Source: Gnetum montanum (lineage: Eukaryota; Streptophyta; Gnetopsida; Gnetales; Gnetaceae). Taken from it: 64,000 nucleotides of DNA. The notes under the pieces were generated by a model. The model saw nothing but the letters and a program-made list of their open reading frames with translations, made no database searches and was not told where the DNA came from. The translations under genes and the position numbers were made by a program. Every line of letters begins with the position of its first letter. Within the stretch, counting starts at the first letter, position 1. Of this stretch, positions 33,770 through 44,287 are shown one piece after another. Location of the stretch: positions 664,328 to 728,327 of the forward strand of contig MNCI01004656.1 of assembly GCA_015680685.1 (NCBI GenBank), written 5' to 3'.

Positions 33770-34700
33770 TGGGCAAAAATACAAATAATTTGAAATGTCT
33801 ACTACTCCAAAACCTCCAAGGCTACGTCACTACTACTGAGCTAGTTAAGACTTAGGGCGCAGGCCCTATGCAACCACGATAAACGCCATGGCCCCAGAGG
33901 CCCTGTAACATGGATAATAAGTTCCAGCCCTCCACCGAAGCCATGGCTGGACATGTACATGGAATACCTTATCATCACATTTCTTGCAATTGTAGGCATT
34001 TCGTCTTGAAATCAGCAGATTCCAAATGGGAAAAACTCTGCCACCATGATTGCATTCATTGATTTTGTCTAGCAGAGGAGGTATACTGACATTGCCAAAG
34101 GAGTGGCCGCAGTGTTTAGAGAGGCTCCAGAATCTATCGTTGCACCACATTGGGTTACCAGGCTCCATAGTGGTTTTGAGTTTCTAGAGACTCAAACATT
34201 TGGCTTTGGACCACATTTTTGATATCGTAGCTGAGATTTCCAAACTTCTAGAGCTCACGCATTTGTACGTAAGTTTTTCCTAAGGAGGTTGTTTTGCCGG
34301 AGGAGTACGGCAGAGGTGGCGCATTTCCTAAGCTTTGCTCTCTGAGCCTTGACTTCTACTGTTAATTGAAGAAACTGCTGAGTTTGGAGCATGGAGCCAT
34401 GCCAGACAGAATAACCAGTAGAATTAGTGCAAAAAAATGGAATGAGCAATGACATCAAGAGCATCAAAGATGGAGGAGGCGCAACGTGGTAGGGCCTTGT
34501 TTTAAAGTGGCAGTTTTTTGTGAAATCCACCATCTTTTTGCAGTTACCCAAAATAAGATTCAGCAGGTATGCATGATTTAATCTAGAAATCATTTCCAGT
34601 GATAATGAAGATGGATGTAGAGCTGACGCAGCGTAGCAAACACACCAGTCCATCGATTAAGGGAGTAATCCACAGGTTTGGCGGTACAACCACTTCCATA
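33770..34700. other. GC-richer part of insertion C, possibly further captured sequence
   Basis: This segment is less AT-rich than its surroundings and has open minus-strand frames of 100 and 132 codons (34168-33866; 34653-34255). The first has several Cys and Trp residues (NAYNCKKCDDKVFHVHVQPW), the second an Arg/Lys/Gln-rich helix-like end. Neither was recognised. It may be captured gene or UTR sequence in either orientation. Confidence 0.4.
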
Positions 34701-35017
34701 AGCCTCGCTACTTGGACCAACCCACATTATTTACAAGCCACATGGCCCCAATATTCTCTTTATTTAAAAATCATACAACATTTATTTTGGGTTTTGATAT
34801 AAATTATTTAATTACTAATGTAAGTTTGATAGCCCTTGGTTGTATACCAAGTATTAATATTGATTTAAAAATTTGTATATGCTAAGGAGTTATATTGAAT
34901 AGGTATCCAATAGGACACTCGGTCACCATAACTTTTATGTCTATAGTGGTAACTTTTTGTGGAAATTATAAACTCCTAGCCTTAATCCCATGATATTTGT
35001 AACCACCACCAAGGCCA

Positions 35018-35130
35018 CTTGTCAACTACAACCTATTTATCTCCACAATGGCCACTTGTCAACTACAACTTTTTTATCTCCATGGTGACCACTTGGCAAC
35101 TGAATGAAGATACTTGGCAACTGAATGAAG
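35018..35130 (+). repeat. Short direct repeats upstream of the insertion C TATA box
   Basis: GGCCACTTGTCAACTACAAC occurs at about 35015 and 35047, and CTTGGCAACTGAATGAAGAT twice near 35092 and 35112. These could be U3 enhancer-like repeats. Confidence 0.7.
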
Positions 35131-35236
35131 ATTTTTGGCAATTGAATAGGACACTTGTCCATTGTAGCCTTTTTATCTCTATGGTGGTTATAGCCACCCA
35201 AGATATTTTGTAACTTACCTAACTACCTTTGAACCC

Positions 35237-35244
35237 TATAAAAA
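35237..35244 (+). promoter_or_regulatory. TATA box in insertion C
   Basis: TATAAAAA in the context GAACCCTATAAAAAGGCTTC, preceded by repeated 'ccacttgtcaactacaac' and 'acttggcaactgaatgaag' motifs (35018-35125). This is a canonical plant polymerase II core promoter and marks the U3/R border of the LTR. Confidence 0.7.
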
Positions 35245-36498
35245 GGCTTCAAGGGTCAAGGAGGAAAGATCATCACAAGGGAAATATCACACTTTTGAGA
35301 AGACATTGGGATCACACTTGGGAACACACTTGGAGCTCTCACTTGGAGACACACTTTGGGTCTTGGGAGAAGATCATTTGTAAAGAAGAAAGTGTGAAAG
35401 ATTGCTTGTAAGATGACTTGCTAAAGAAAAGATTTCAGCCTCTTTGTCATAGTCCTATGAGTTATGCTTATTCTTGTTTAGCTAGTGGTTTAGATAGTAT
35501 CATCCTTGGAAAGTAATTTTGGGATTTTTAGATTGCTCTTATTGTTCTTGTTGCACGATAGAAATTTCTATTAAATTTTTGCCATAGAAGTGCTTGTGTT
35601 TAAAAGCCTTAAGAGCATTTTAGTAGTAAATTTTATTATTGTGCAACGTATAAGAACTGCTATTGAGATTGTTGTAAGAGAGCCTCTGCTTGTAGTCATG
35701 CCATTGAACGATTCAATAGTCAAGAGGGTTCAAAAAATATTTGGTATTTTGATTGGACCAAAATAGCTTCCTTTTATCTTTAAAGTGAATCTCCGTGGTA
35801 TTTCAATCAGAAATTGTCAAGTCTTTTGAAGGTTCTATTGAATGCAATTGTTGACGTCTATTATCTAGCCAAAATGGAGTCTCATACGTGGTAGATTACA
35901 CAACAATTTTTTGGTAGGATAGTAGGATTGTCTTGAAGAAATTGCTTATTTGAGCCTTGGAAGTTTGAACAATTCATAGATATTGAATTTGGAATAGCTT
36001 TATTGCGAATTGTTTACTCGTGTCATTTTACCTAGTTTAAACATTTGAGGTCTACACAAATCTACTTTATTTTCTATCTATTTCTATTGAATCTTGTTCT
36101 ATTTCTAGTTTTCTTGTGGAACTATCTCTTTCTCTAGGAAAAATTAGGAGTAGATTCGCGGAGTTGTGCTCAAATGTTTTTGCAAAATTTTATTTGTTAC
36201 AAGTAGGTATTATAAGGATTGCATAGACTAAGCAATTGAACAAAATAGGAACTCTCAACAACTCATAGTCGTTGGCAAAGTTGGATGAATCTCTTTAAGA
36301 TAAGTCATTTGTAGTTTACACATAAAGCAATCATTTCATATTTCACAACTGCACACCACAACAACACACACAGATACTCACATTAACTACTAAGTTTATT
36401 TGGAAGTATCTGGGCCTTGGTGTTGCCAGAGACTAGCAAGCACCTAAATCCTATTCGAGGACACTCATTGGCGGTCGCATCCCAAATGGTTGCCAACA

Positions 36499-36503
36499 CT
36501 TTG
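36499..36503. repeat. Target-site duplication of insertion C, right
   Basis: CTTTG directly after TGCCAACA; partner CTCTG at 33171. Confidence 0.7.
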
Positions 36504-36842
36504 ATGTTGTGCATATGTGGCATGGTGGTCCCTTATGTCGTGATCACATGCAACATATTCTGTGTATAACTGTGACATGCCTATTCGTGTGAGAGAACAA
36601 AGGAGCATGTTGGAGATTGATCAGTCTAGAGGCAATACTATGTTACCCTCCAAGTCTCTTCAATGTAGTTGTTCATCTTGATGGAGAATAAATTTAAAGT
36701 TGGGTACATACTCATTGTGAAGAATATATACCACATGGAACTATTGAGGCACTGGTGGATCTTTGTTACATGTGTTATGTCGCCGACTATCTCTTGTGTT
36801 AGTCCTAGGCGGTGAAGTGCTTTTGTGCAAAGAAGAAGACAT
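36504..36842 (-). pseudogene. Gag N-terminus of copy B
   Basis: The minus-strand ATG at 36842 gives MSSSLHKSTSPPRTNTRDSR, then after a stop YVPNFKFILHQDEQLH, RDLEGNIVLPLD. It aligns with the N-terminus of copy A gag (YIPNFTFILHQDKQLWW, DIEGNIVFPPD). Three stops are visible. It joins 33175 when insertion C is removed. Confidence 0.85.
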
Positions 36843-36968
36843 TTTTGTCTTATTCAGTGTGTTGTTGACCATTTTATTATCTTTTCCTGATTAACCCAAA
36901 GGGTTCATTCTAGCATCCCAATGATATGAATGATTTCCTATGTTCTACATAGCACACAAATAACTAGG

Positions 36969-36986
36969 TCCCCAACAATGGTGCCA
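36969..36986 (-). other. Primer-binding site of copy B (tRNA-Asp-like)
   Basis: On minus TGGCACCATTGTTGGGGA, one base after the LTR. It differs from TGGCGCCGTTGCCGGGGA at four positions, all C-to-T or G-to-A. Confidence 0.88.
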
Positions 36987-36987
36987 A

Positions 36988-37780
36988 TGATGAGTGGCGA
37001 GGTACCCCTACATAACAATACGAATTTGAGCATTTCACGTGCGATCCAATTGAACTCCAAGTACTAAATTCTTATGCACCTTAACAAAACACTTAAGGTT
37101 AATTAATCGTTGTCTTCCCAAACTTACTTGTATTGTCACAGTTGTATGGTTAAGTAAGCTTGAGGTATATGATTTTTATATCTTTGATCTTTTTAATGTC
37201 TTATGCTAATAGAGGAAGGTGAAGAGAACTAAGTGACTAACTTTCATTAACTATTCACTAAGTTATAATTTTCCTAACACCAGTATCTATTCCCCCTTGC
37301 CACACACATCCTAAACCAGTGCAACACTACTGGGATTACCAAATGCTAATCGTTACTAGGTTACCTAGCGCTACACACATGCTTGAAATAGTCGTAGTGA
37401 GTGCACTTAACTAGGAGAGTCAAGGGTTGAGAGAGATTAATTAACTAAGAAAGCATTTAAACATTCTACAATAATTAATTACTATTTAGCTTAGTCCATA
37501 TGCTGCAAGGTTTATCAGAAAGTTCATCTTTATTACCGTACACAAATGTGTGCTCAGGTACAATTTGCTCGAATAAAGATCCATTCACTTTAAGACTCCT
37601 ACTGTGGGCACAAGGCACATGGAAACTATTCTAACTTTGGAATGGTAAAACTGCAAGAGTTTAGCTAAGGATCTAAGTCTAAGTGCCTAGAACAAGGAAA
37701 GCCACCTCTAATTTATAGATAATGAGATGGGACATGATATCAAGGATGTGATATCACGTATGCGATATCATGGCACATCA
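36988..37780 (-). repeat. 5' LTR of copy B
   Basis: On plus TGATGAGTGGCGAGG...GGCACATCA. It aligns along its length with 27374-28170, with an estimated difference of the order of one base in ten by eye. It is bordered by ACCTT. Confidence 0.92.
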
Positions 37781-37785
37781 ACCTT
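37781..37785. repeat. Target-site duplication of copy B, right
   Basis: ACCTT, identical to 27369-27373. Confidence 0.9.
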
Positions 37786-38303
37786 CAATGCAATTTACTT
37801 TCTATGTACTTAGTTGATATTTACATTTTCATGCATATTAATCAATTGAAGGAATGAGCAAGACCACTTTTGAGCATAAGCATGTGTTTGCTTAGTAATC
37901 CTAGTAGTGTTATTGCTTGGTTTGCCTACTAGCATAATACTTGGTAATCACAACAATAGTATGTGAGTTCAAGATGTGTACGACAAGCTAGGAATAGATT
38001 CTTATAGACCTTAGGCTAGCTTAGAACTTCTCTTCTTATTATCAGTAGATTAATTAAATAATTAATTTTTATGTTTTTATATAGCCTAGCCATAGTCACA
38101 CAACATCAATAATCATATGCCTCACTTTGGACTAAACAATACATGACAAAGCTACCACTAGTCCAAGTGAGAAGATAATGATTTATGATCAATACTTAAT
38201 GATCTAGATGTCACACTAGTTCTATCCATGGAATTCAACTAGATTTCACATAAACACTTGTGATTCGCATAGTTAAGCATAGGGGATGATCCATTGCTCA
38301 TCA
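37786..38303 (+). repeat. 5' LTR of copy I, second part
   Basis: It continues the LTR cut at 27373 and ends CCATTGCTCATCA. It contains the conserved 'ctatccatggaattcaactagat' segment found in copy A ('ggtccatggaattcaactgaat'). It is followed by a primer site. Confidence 0.8.
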
Positions 38304-38304
38304 T

Positions 38305-38322
38305 TGGCACCATTTCCAAGGA
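38305..38322 (+). other. Primer-binding site of copy I (tRNA-Asp-like)
   Basis: TGGCACCATTTCCAAGGA, five differences from TGGCGCCGTTGCCGGGGA, four of them G-to-A. Confidence 0.82.
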
Positions 38323-38479
38323 TGGTGCTAGTGATCAAGACTAGTTATATTATAAATGATTTCTATAAAAGAATTAATGATTTATCTTTTAGGAAAAATT
38401 AATATTTTAATTCTCACACATATTATTAACTAAAAACATGTGTTCTTCACATTGGATTGATAGTTCATTATATATGAAA

Positions 38480-39960
38480 ATAGTTGTAGAAGTAATGATA
38501 GGATCTATATTAAAGAGAATTGAAGTGAACCACTATAAGAAGGGATCTCATATGCTCATTTTGACTCTTCATACATTCAAAAACTACGTTTAGCTATCAG
38601 AGACAATCCTAAAGGGGATGGAACAAATCCTAGAATAAGAAGGGCCTCAAGGCCTAAGACCTCTAGCAAATCTTAAAGAGATAAACCAAGTGATCATAGG
38701 AGGAGATATAGAAGCCATGGTGATTCACCTATTTTACCATTTTTCTCTTCATCTTTATGATCTAGTTTTGATGAAGATGAATGTAGGTATAGAGATACAT
38801 CTTCACTAAGAGGTCAAGATGAAGATAGAAATAGATATCAAAAAGCAAGATACAAAGTATCTAATGGAGCATAAATGAGACTATCACAATCAAAAAAATA
38901 GAAATAAAGATTATTACCATGACATGCTCAATAATGATGAACCCTTGTTGGCTATTAAAAGAATGATACAGATTAGGGAGGCAATTAGAATATCCCATAC
39001 ATATTAAAGGGAAAGCTTCATCAAAATACACTATAATTATGATCCACAACATCATTTACAAGCCTTCCCTGACACCTATGTCTTGAAAAATATTGAAAGT
39101 AAGTGGTAAAATCTTAAGCCCTTCCCTAGGATACTAATAGAGGAAGCTAAAAGTTGTATATATTATTAGAACCAAATTCAATCCACTAGTAGTCCATAAT
39201 GCTTGATCTCATCAATGAGAAATACAAAATCTATTCAAGAGAGTCTAATCTATGAAACAAATCCAAGGATGGAAGCAAAACAACCATGATTTCCTTAATG
39301 CAACCTTGGGTAGATACTATTCTCTACTACACATATGTATAGGCCATGGATTTTCTCAAAAAGAATAACTCTATCACATCATACATGGGCCTTGTAAAAA
39401 ACTAAGGAAAATAATTGGGATCTATGCTTAAGAAAGATTACTAGAATTGAGAGTTCATCCAATACAAAGATTGATTAAACATGTGCTAAAAGAACAAGGA
39501 GAGCTATGTAAAATGAAGAGTGTAGAGGAATATAATTAGGATCCAATCCTTTTCAAAAATTAGATGCACATTTATGATCAAGCAGAATAAGTAGCTCTTG
39601 ATAAGTTGATTTCACATAAAACCTTGCTAATACAAAAGTCTATCACTAAGATTAAATCAAGGGTAGATAACATGTAGGAGTTGTTGGACAAAAAAATTAT
39701 AACCAACTTGAAAATCATAGTGGAGAAGGTAAAGAAAATAGGATAAAATGATCAAAATAAGAAGAGAAAAAAAGAAGAAGAAAATAGAAAAGAACACTTA
39801 TCAACAAAAAGAAAAAATTAGCTATAGTAGAAGAGGTTGTAGACTCAGATTCAAAGGAGAAGGATGAATTTGACATTTGTCAATAAGAATATCCAAAGGG
39901 CTATTGCTTAGTTATGTTACATATACAAGAGTTTGGAGATTTTTCTTTGCATTCCAAGTT
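38480..39960 (+). pseudogene. Gag of copy I
   Basis: The order of landmarks matches copy A 18300-19860: Arg/Asp-rich stretch, capsid region with 'caaatccaaggatggaagc' (39250) equivalent to the IQGWKQ block of copy B, then DICQ*EYPKGYC (39872), the knuckle motif with its Cys changed. Many stops. Confidence 0.75.
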
Positions 39961-40630
39961 CATGAAAAGAAAATGCCTAGGAGATTACCTTATTAACAAG
40001 GCAAATATTAATATTCCTACAACCAAAAGTACTAGCTAAGTAGGACTCCTCATTAACCTCAAGACTACTCTCAAAAAAAATGGTAAAGCCCACAGTCATG
40101 GAAGATGCCATCACTAAACCAACAATATTCTTATTGCCATCTAGATCCTTATGAATATTATGTTCAACAACTTGTTTTTCCAAATGGTTCTACTTTCCAT
40201 GCCTCAACTCACTACTATTACCCTCCTACATACCATTAACCTACAACATCTCCTTTAGAATCATCACTCCATGTCTCTCATCATCCATCACATCCTTAAT
40301 ACTCTCATACTTCCCTCCAATGTATGCCACCAACAATAATGTAGGAAGGATTGTCACCATAACATCAAAAAAATAATGCTACTCATGTCATGAATATACA
40401 AGTGATTGATCATGTTAGTAGATCTAAGCATCACTCTCAAAAACATTCTTTCTTTAGGATAGTTCCCACACATATGAATAAAACTAGTAGATCTACTAGC
40501 TTATCAAGACTAGCACAAGGCCAATCTGGTGCAACCTCCTTCCTCACAAAAATAATATCTCCTAATGCTACGTAAAAGAAAATAACCCATTATCACTTTA
40601 ACACAAAACATAAAAGATGAACCTATCACT

Positions 40631-41098
40631 ATGAAGAGACAAAAAATTCCATCTATTACTAATAATGACAAAGGATATAGTTGTGAGTTAAAAGTTCGAA
40701 GGGTTAACACAATCCCTATACCAACCCACAAAAAACTTGAGGAACAAGTTTGTATACAAAATTATGTTTACACAATAACTACTAAACCAAAAGGCACCCA
40801 ATGGTTAGAAAATCAAAATACCAAACCATTTAAAAGATACACAGAAACATCCAACCCATTTATTAGTTCTTGTCCTAAGAAAATGAACCAAAAAAAGAAC
40901 TTAGAGAATTACATCTTAGACTCTGAATGTACACTAGAAAAAGACGTTAAAAAAAGAGATCCAAGAACTAAAATAGAAAATCAAAAAGGAAACATATCTA
41001 GATCCTCTAAAAATAAAGAATCCTCTAGTCTAGCTAAATATATGTCTTCAAATGATCAAAGGCTAATTATCATCAATGTTACAAATGCTAATAAGTGA
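40631..41098 (+). pseudogene. Post-protease coding segment of copy I (155-codon open frame)
   Basis: This is the longest uninterrupted frame in the Athila-like copies apart from the linker of copy B. It starts KRQKIPSITNNDKGYSCELK, aligning with KKKRVPCIMYSNTGYNCVKK just after the protease of copy A. The Lys/Asn/Ser-rich remainder aligns with 15200-14919 of copy H (CPKKMNQKKNLENYI versus YPKKMIKIENLQKNI). The segment ends LIIINV, the point where copy A enters RT. It is part of a broken polyprotein, not a separate gene; the start is arbitrary. Confidence 0.65.
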
Positions 41099-41426
41099 AA
41101 GCTTAAATCATTAAAGATGATAAATGAGAAACTTATGATGTATAACCAAGGAAATGTGTAGTTCATTTTCTAAATGCTTTTCCATGTGTTTAGTCATAGA
41201 GGAGATACTTCACCTTGAATAAAGAATTGATAAGTTCATTTTCACTTTTCATTTTATAATTTTCTTTTCCATTTTTCTACTTCTTCAAAATTTTCCTATT
41301 CTTAATACATTTTCCATTTCTTATTATTTTTTCTTTTTTCTATCTTTATAGTTTTATCTTTTCTTGAGTCATTTCCTTTGTGTTTTATGGATATTTACTA
41401 TGTTTTGCTAATAATGTTGCCATTCA

Positions 41427-42172
41427 TGATGCAAAAATCAACAACATGTGGTCGGTCCAATGCTATTAAGATGATTGGATAAATATTCATATAAAGTAGT
41501 GAGACCACATCATCCATCTCTCTAGCTCTATAAATAAGAGGTCTTTATGATGAAAGTAATATAGTTCTTCCTACATGAAACTAAAACTAACTAGTAATTA
41601 TTGTACCTTAATATGGTTCGAACTAAGAACTAAATTCTTTCATCACCAAACTCTAAGACTACTTTCTTCTCTCTCTTTTTCCTTTTCAAATTGATGCTCT
41701 TTTCTGTCATTTTTGTAAACTCATGATGGTAGGTAAGAAGGAGCACATCAATGCAAGGCCATTGTTAATGGTATGGACTTGATCTAGAGCTTGGAAAAAT
41801 AGGTATGACGGTCATCTTAATAACAATTGACAAAAGAACCTATTTGTGGAAATGGATTCTTGTGTTAGCATTAATTAAGTGTTAGTTATTTATTATATTA
41901 ATTTAGCAATTAAATTACTTTATTATTTATTCTTGATTCTTAGATGAATTAATTCATAAAAGAGGAAATGATAAAAATCATATATCTCAGTTACACTTAA
42001 TCATACCCTTGAACTTCACAAGTGGAACTGGGAAGACAATGATTTTAATGGTTAGTTTCACCTCCTAGAACCAGTGCACTTAAAAACCTGAAGTGTTTGG
42101 AATTCTACAAGATCATTGAGAGAATGCTAGTGATTCATATGGTTTGGTGTAGGGTATACTTGCCACTGATCA
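41427..42172 (+). repeat. LTR at the 3' end of copy I
   Basis: It starts TGATGCAAAA, has a TATA box CTATAAATAAGAG near 41527, and ends TTGCCACTGATCA. Its last 200 bp ('cttcacaagtggaactgggaagacaatga') resemble the LTRs of copy A more than the 5' LTR of copy I. Confidence 0.65.
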
Positions 42173-42580
42173 CATGGAAAAATAAATATAGATCTAGAAA
42201 ACTAAATATAGATCTTACTTCTAGGTTCATATGATGATAGACAATGTATTATAAATGAATATGCTTACAAAGTAAAAAAAGAATGTTAAAATATAAAAGT
42301 AACCAGGAGGAAAATTAATAGGAACTAGAAACAATCCTTGAGATGCAATCAGAAGATCAATAGTGACTAAAGAGAAGTTATGTTACCTGAGTTCTTTCAT
42401 TAATATATGTACATGATTAAGATCTCAACCAAAAGATAGAAACTATTAGAGATGAAAAATTGGCAAAGTAAGGAGAAAGATTGAATTAGATCCAAGTAAA
42501 ATCAGTGTGTGTTAGGAAGACATGATTTTGACAAATTAATTCTCTTTTTATAATATCTACATTTAGTATTTTAAGGTGAT
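42173..42580. other. Unassigned AT-rich stretch between copies I and J
   Basis: No LTR, coding domain or repeat partner was recognised. It includes an imperfect direct repeat, ATAAATATAGATCTAGAAAA and AACTAAATATAGATCTTACT (42181-42220). Confidence 0.5.
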
Positions 42581-42589
42581 TAATTATTG

Positions 42590-44144
42590 GTGTGTACCTG
42601 CCCCAAATCTCTATTATACTCTTTAGCTAACTCTCTTTTATGTAGTTCTCCTTCTTCTTTTGTTACATTACCTAGTAACCATTAGATTTAATTAACTATT
42701 ATCATAGATAATATTTCTTGGGCATGCATGTTAAGGGTCTCTCTCATTTTATTTTGTAATCCATCAATGATGTGCCAAAGTTATTCCTTTTGAGAAAATT
42801 TACAACTTAAGAAACTTTGAAGCAATGAATAATATCTATCCATTGCTACATCAAAGGAGTCATATGTACCTTACATCTATCCTTAGATTTTTTTTTTCAA
42901 ATTTGACATTATTGAATAGGTTTGATACTTATCATAGAAGAGTTCTAGCATTGTACTCCATCTTATAATAGATTCTAGTTCTAAGGATTTGTACTAATTC
43001 ACTGCCTTCTTAATGAGTATTTTAGGAGACAACTTTAATTTCTACCAATCATTTTCTATGTTTTGTAGGGCATAAACAGCATGAAATGCTTGAGGTGGTG
43101 TTTTGGATTGACATTGTATCTTCAATTAAACTTTATAATGTTCTTCATATCAATTCACTTGATGTGACTATTGCTTAGGTGCTTGGTTGGTATGTACATT
43201 GCTTCTTTGATATTTATCATGCTTGGAATCACCAACCAGGGTTCTTTCTATTCTTTATATTTGTAATCTTTGTTGTAGTGATGACTCCTTTGATGTTCAT
43301 AACACTCTTTTCTCATTTCTTAGTCTCCTTTCTCTATCTTTTTCATCTTCTTCATTGTCATTGTAATGTCTTCTTCTATTAGTATGTCAATCATGATCCC
43401 TTCTCCTTTCTTCAATATGATCCTTTGGTCTTTGTCCTCCTTTATTTGAGTTTGTAGATTAGTGTGATGAAGAGAATGGAGGAATTTGAGAATGATGCTA
43501 ACTAGTTCTTCTTTTATGGCTACTTGAGTCATCTCTTGTAGATCTATTTGAGATCTTAGGCCTTTAATTCCTCCTAAGTCTACTATCTACCTCATCTCTT
43601 CTAGGAGTCTCTAAAAGGACTGAATATAATTTTGACTTCAAAGGATCTTCAATGTATGAAACATAGGATTGAGAACTAAATTTGAGATCATGATTAGACT
43701 TTTTAAATTTATGCGACATATTTTTTTTCTATAAGGATGATTATCTATGATGCCTTTTTTCCTTTTGTTTTTTGTTCATATCTTATAGTTATTATAGTAT
43801 CTCTTCTTTATTGAGCCTCTATTGGCTGATATGACCTTACCACATTCTTTGTAACTTGGTATACTTTTTGTGGATGACCAATAATTAATTTTAGTATAGA
43901 TTCTTGGTGAATAGATTATGCTCAATAATCAGGTGGTAGGACAATGTTTTCTTGTAAGTATCACCATTTAAATTATTCATCTTGGTGGAAAATAAATATA
44001 AAATTAGGATAATAAGGATTCATATGAGCATATGATATTCTAATTTACATTGGCCCACTTCAATTATCTTCATTATAGTTCTTGTCATTACTTTTGTTAA
44101 GGTTAATGGCAAGTGGAGATTTCATTTTATGTGTAGAAGCCATT
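42590..44144 (-). pseudogene. Gag of copy J
   Basis: On minus a possible ATG at about 44144 gives MASTHKMKSPLAINL. The reading then follows the gag order of copy B down to the segment equivalent to 32000 near 42600 (on plus, 'ctctcttttatgtagttctccttcttcttt' parallels 'tctctcttacgtagcttcccttcttcctt'). The sequence beyond (zinc knuckle, protease) is not present. Confidence 0.7.
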
Positions 44145-44268
44145 TTTAAGTCCATTAGCACTTAGGTATATATATTTAAAACTTTTTGTAAGTGTATGAA
44201 ATATAAGCTTGACAATACTTGATACAAAGAACTGTGTTAAAATTAACTAACTAGCAAACATTGATGCT

Positions 44269-44286
44269 ACCCTAGCAATGATGCCA
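44269..44286 (-). other. Primer-binding site of copy J
   Basis: On minus TGGCATCATTGCTAGGG, one base after the LTR ends. It differs mainly by C-to-T and G-to-A changes from the tRNA-Asp-like site. Confidence 0.75.
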
Positions 44287-44287
44287 A

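Larger units (their letters stand above)
33176..36498 (+). mobile_element. Insertion C: 3.3-kb solo LTR-like element carrying host gene fragments
   Basis: It starts TGTTGGCA and ends TGCCAACA (8-bp inverted ends of the TG...CA kind) and is flanked by CTCTG/CTTTG. The gag of copy B reads on across it. The 3' half has a promoter-like TATA box (35237) followed by about 1.26 kb of R/U5-like sequence ending as in the copy at 1-420. No primer site, gag or pol is present, so it is read as a solo LTR. The 5' half contains fragments of at least two plant genes (GH3 and ERD6-like transporter). Alternative: a complete small element whose second LTR cannot be recognised. Confidence 0.75.
27374..37780 (-). 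mobile_element. Copy B: non-autonomous Athila-like element carrying insertion C
   Basis: It has LTRs at 27374-28170 and 36988-37780, a primer site at 36969-36986, a polypurine tract at 28171-28186 and a perfect ACCTT duplication. Read on minus, gag begins at 36842, is interrupted by insertion C, and continues from 33175 to about 31640; then come the linker and protease to about 30460. At about 30200 the reading jumps from the equivalent of A position 21255 to A position 24020, so RT, RNase H and integrase (about 2.75 kb) are absent. It would need another element's enzymes to move. Gag and protease are less damaged than in copy A. Confidence 0.92.
27019..42172 (+). mobile_element. Copy I: Athila-like element without pol, interrupted by copy B
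   Basis: It runs 5' LTR (two parts), primer site, gag (38480-39960), linker (40000-40620), post-protease coding (40631-41098), non-coding, then an LTR at 41427-42172. The protease core, RT, RNase H and integrase are absent. The 3' LTR is rather different from the 5' LTR and no target duplication matches (GTATT before, CATGG after), so the last LTR may come from another copy or a recombination. Confidence 0.6.

Noticed and set aside
33176-36498. Pack-MULE or Helitron as explanation of the gene capture.
   Set aside because: Ends are TG...CA with a 5-bp duplication, not long inverted repeats with 9-bp duplication (MULE) nor TC...CTRR without duplication (Helitron), and the second copy at 1-420 ends at the same TGCCAACA-like point.
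17690-37020. LTRs of the Athila-like lineage seemed to have inverted ends of 30 bp or more (TGATGAGTGG...; ...CCACTTATCA).
   Set aside because: The apparent inversion came from comparing copies in opposite orientation. Within one LTR the matching ends are only about 6 bp (TGATGA/TCATCA).
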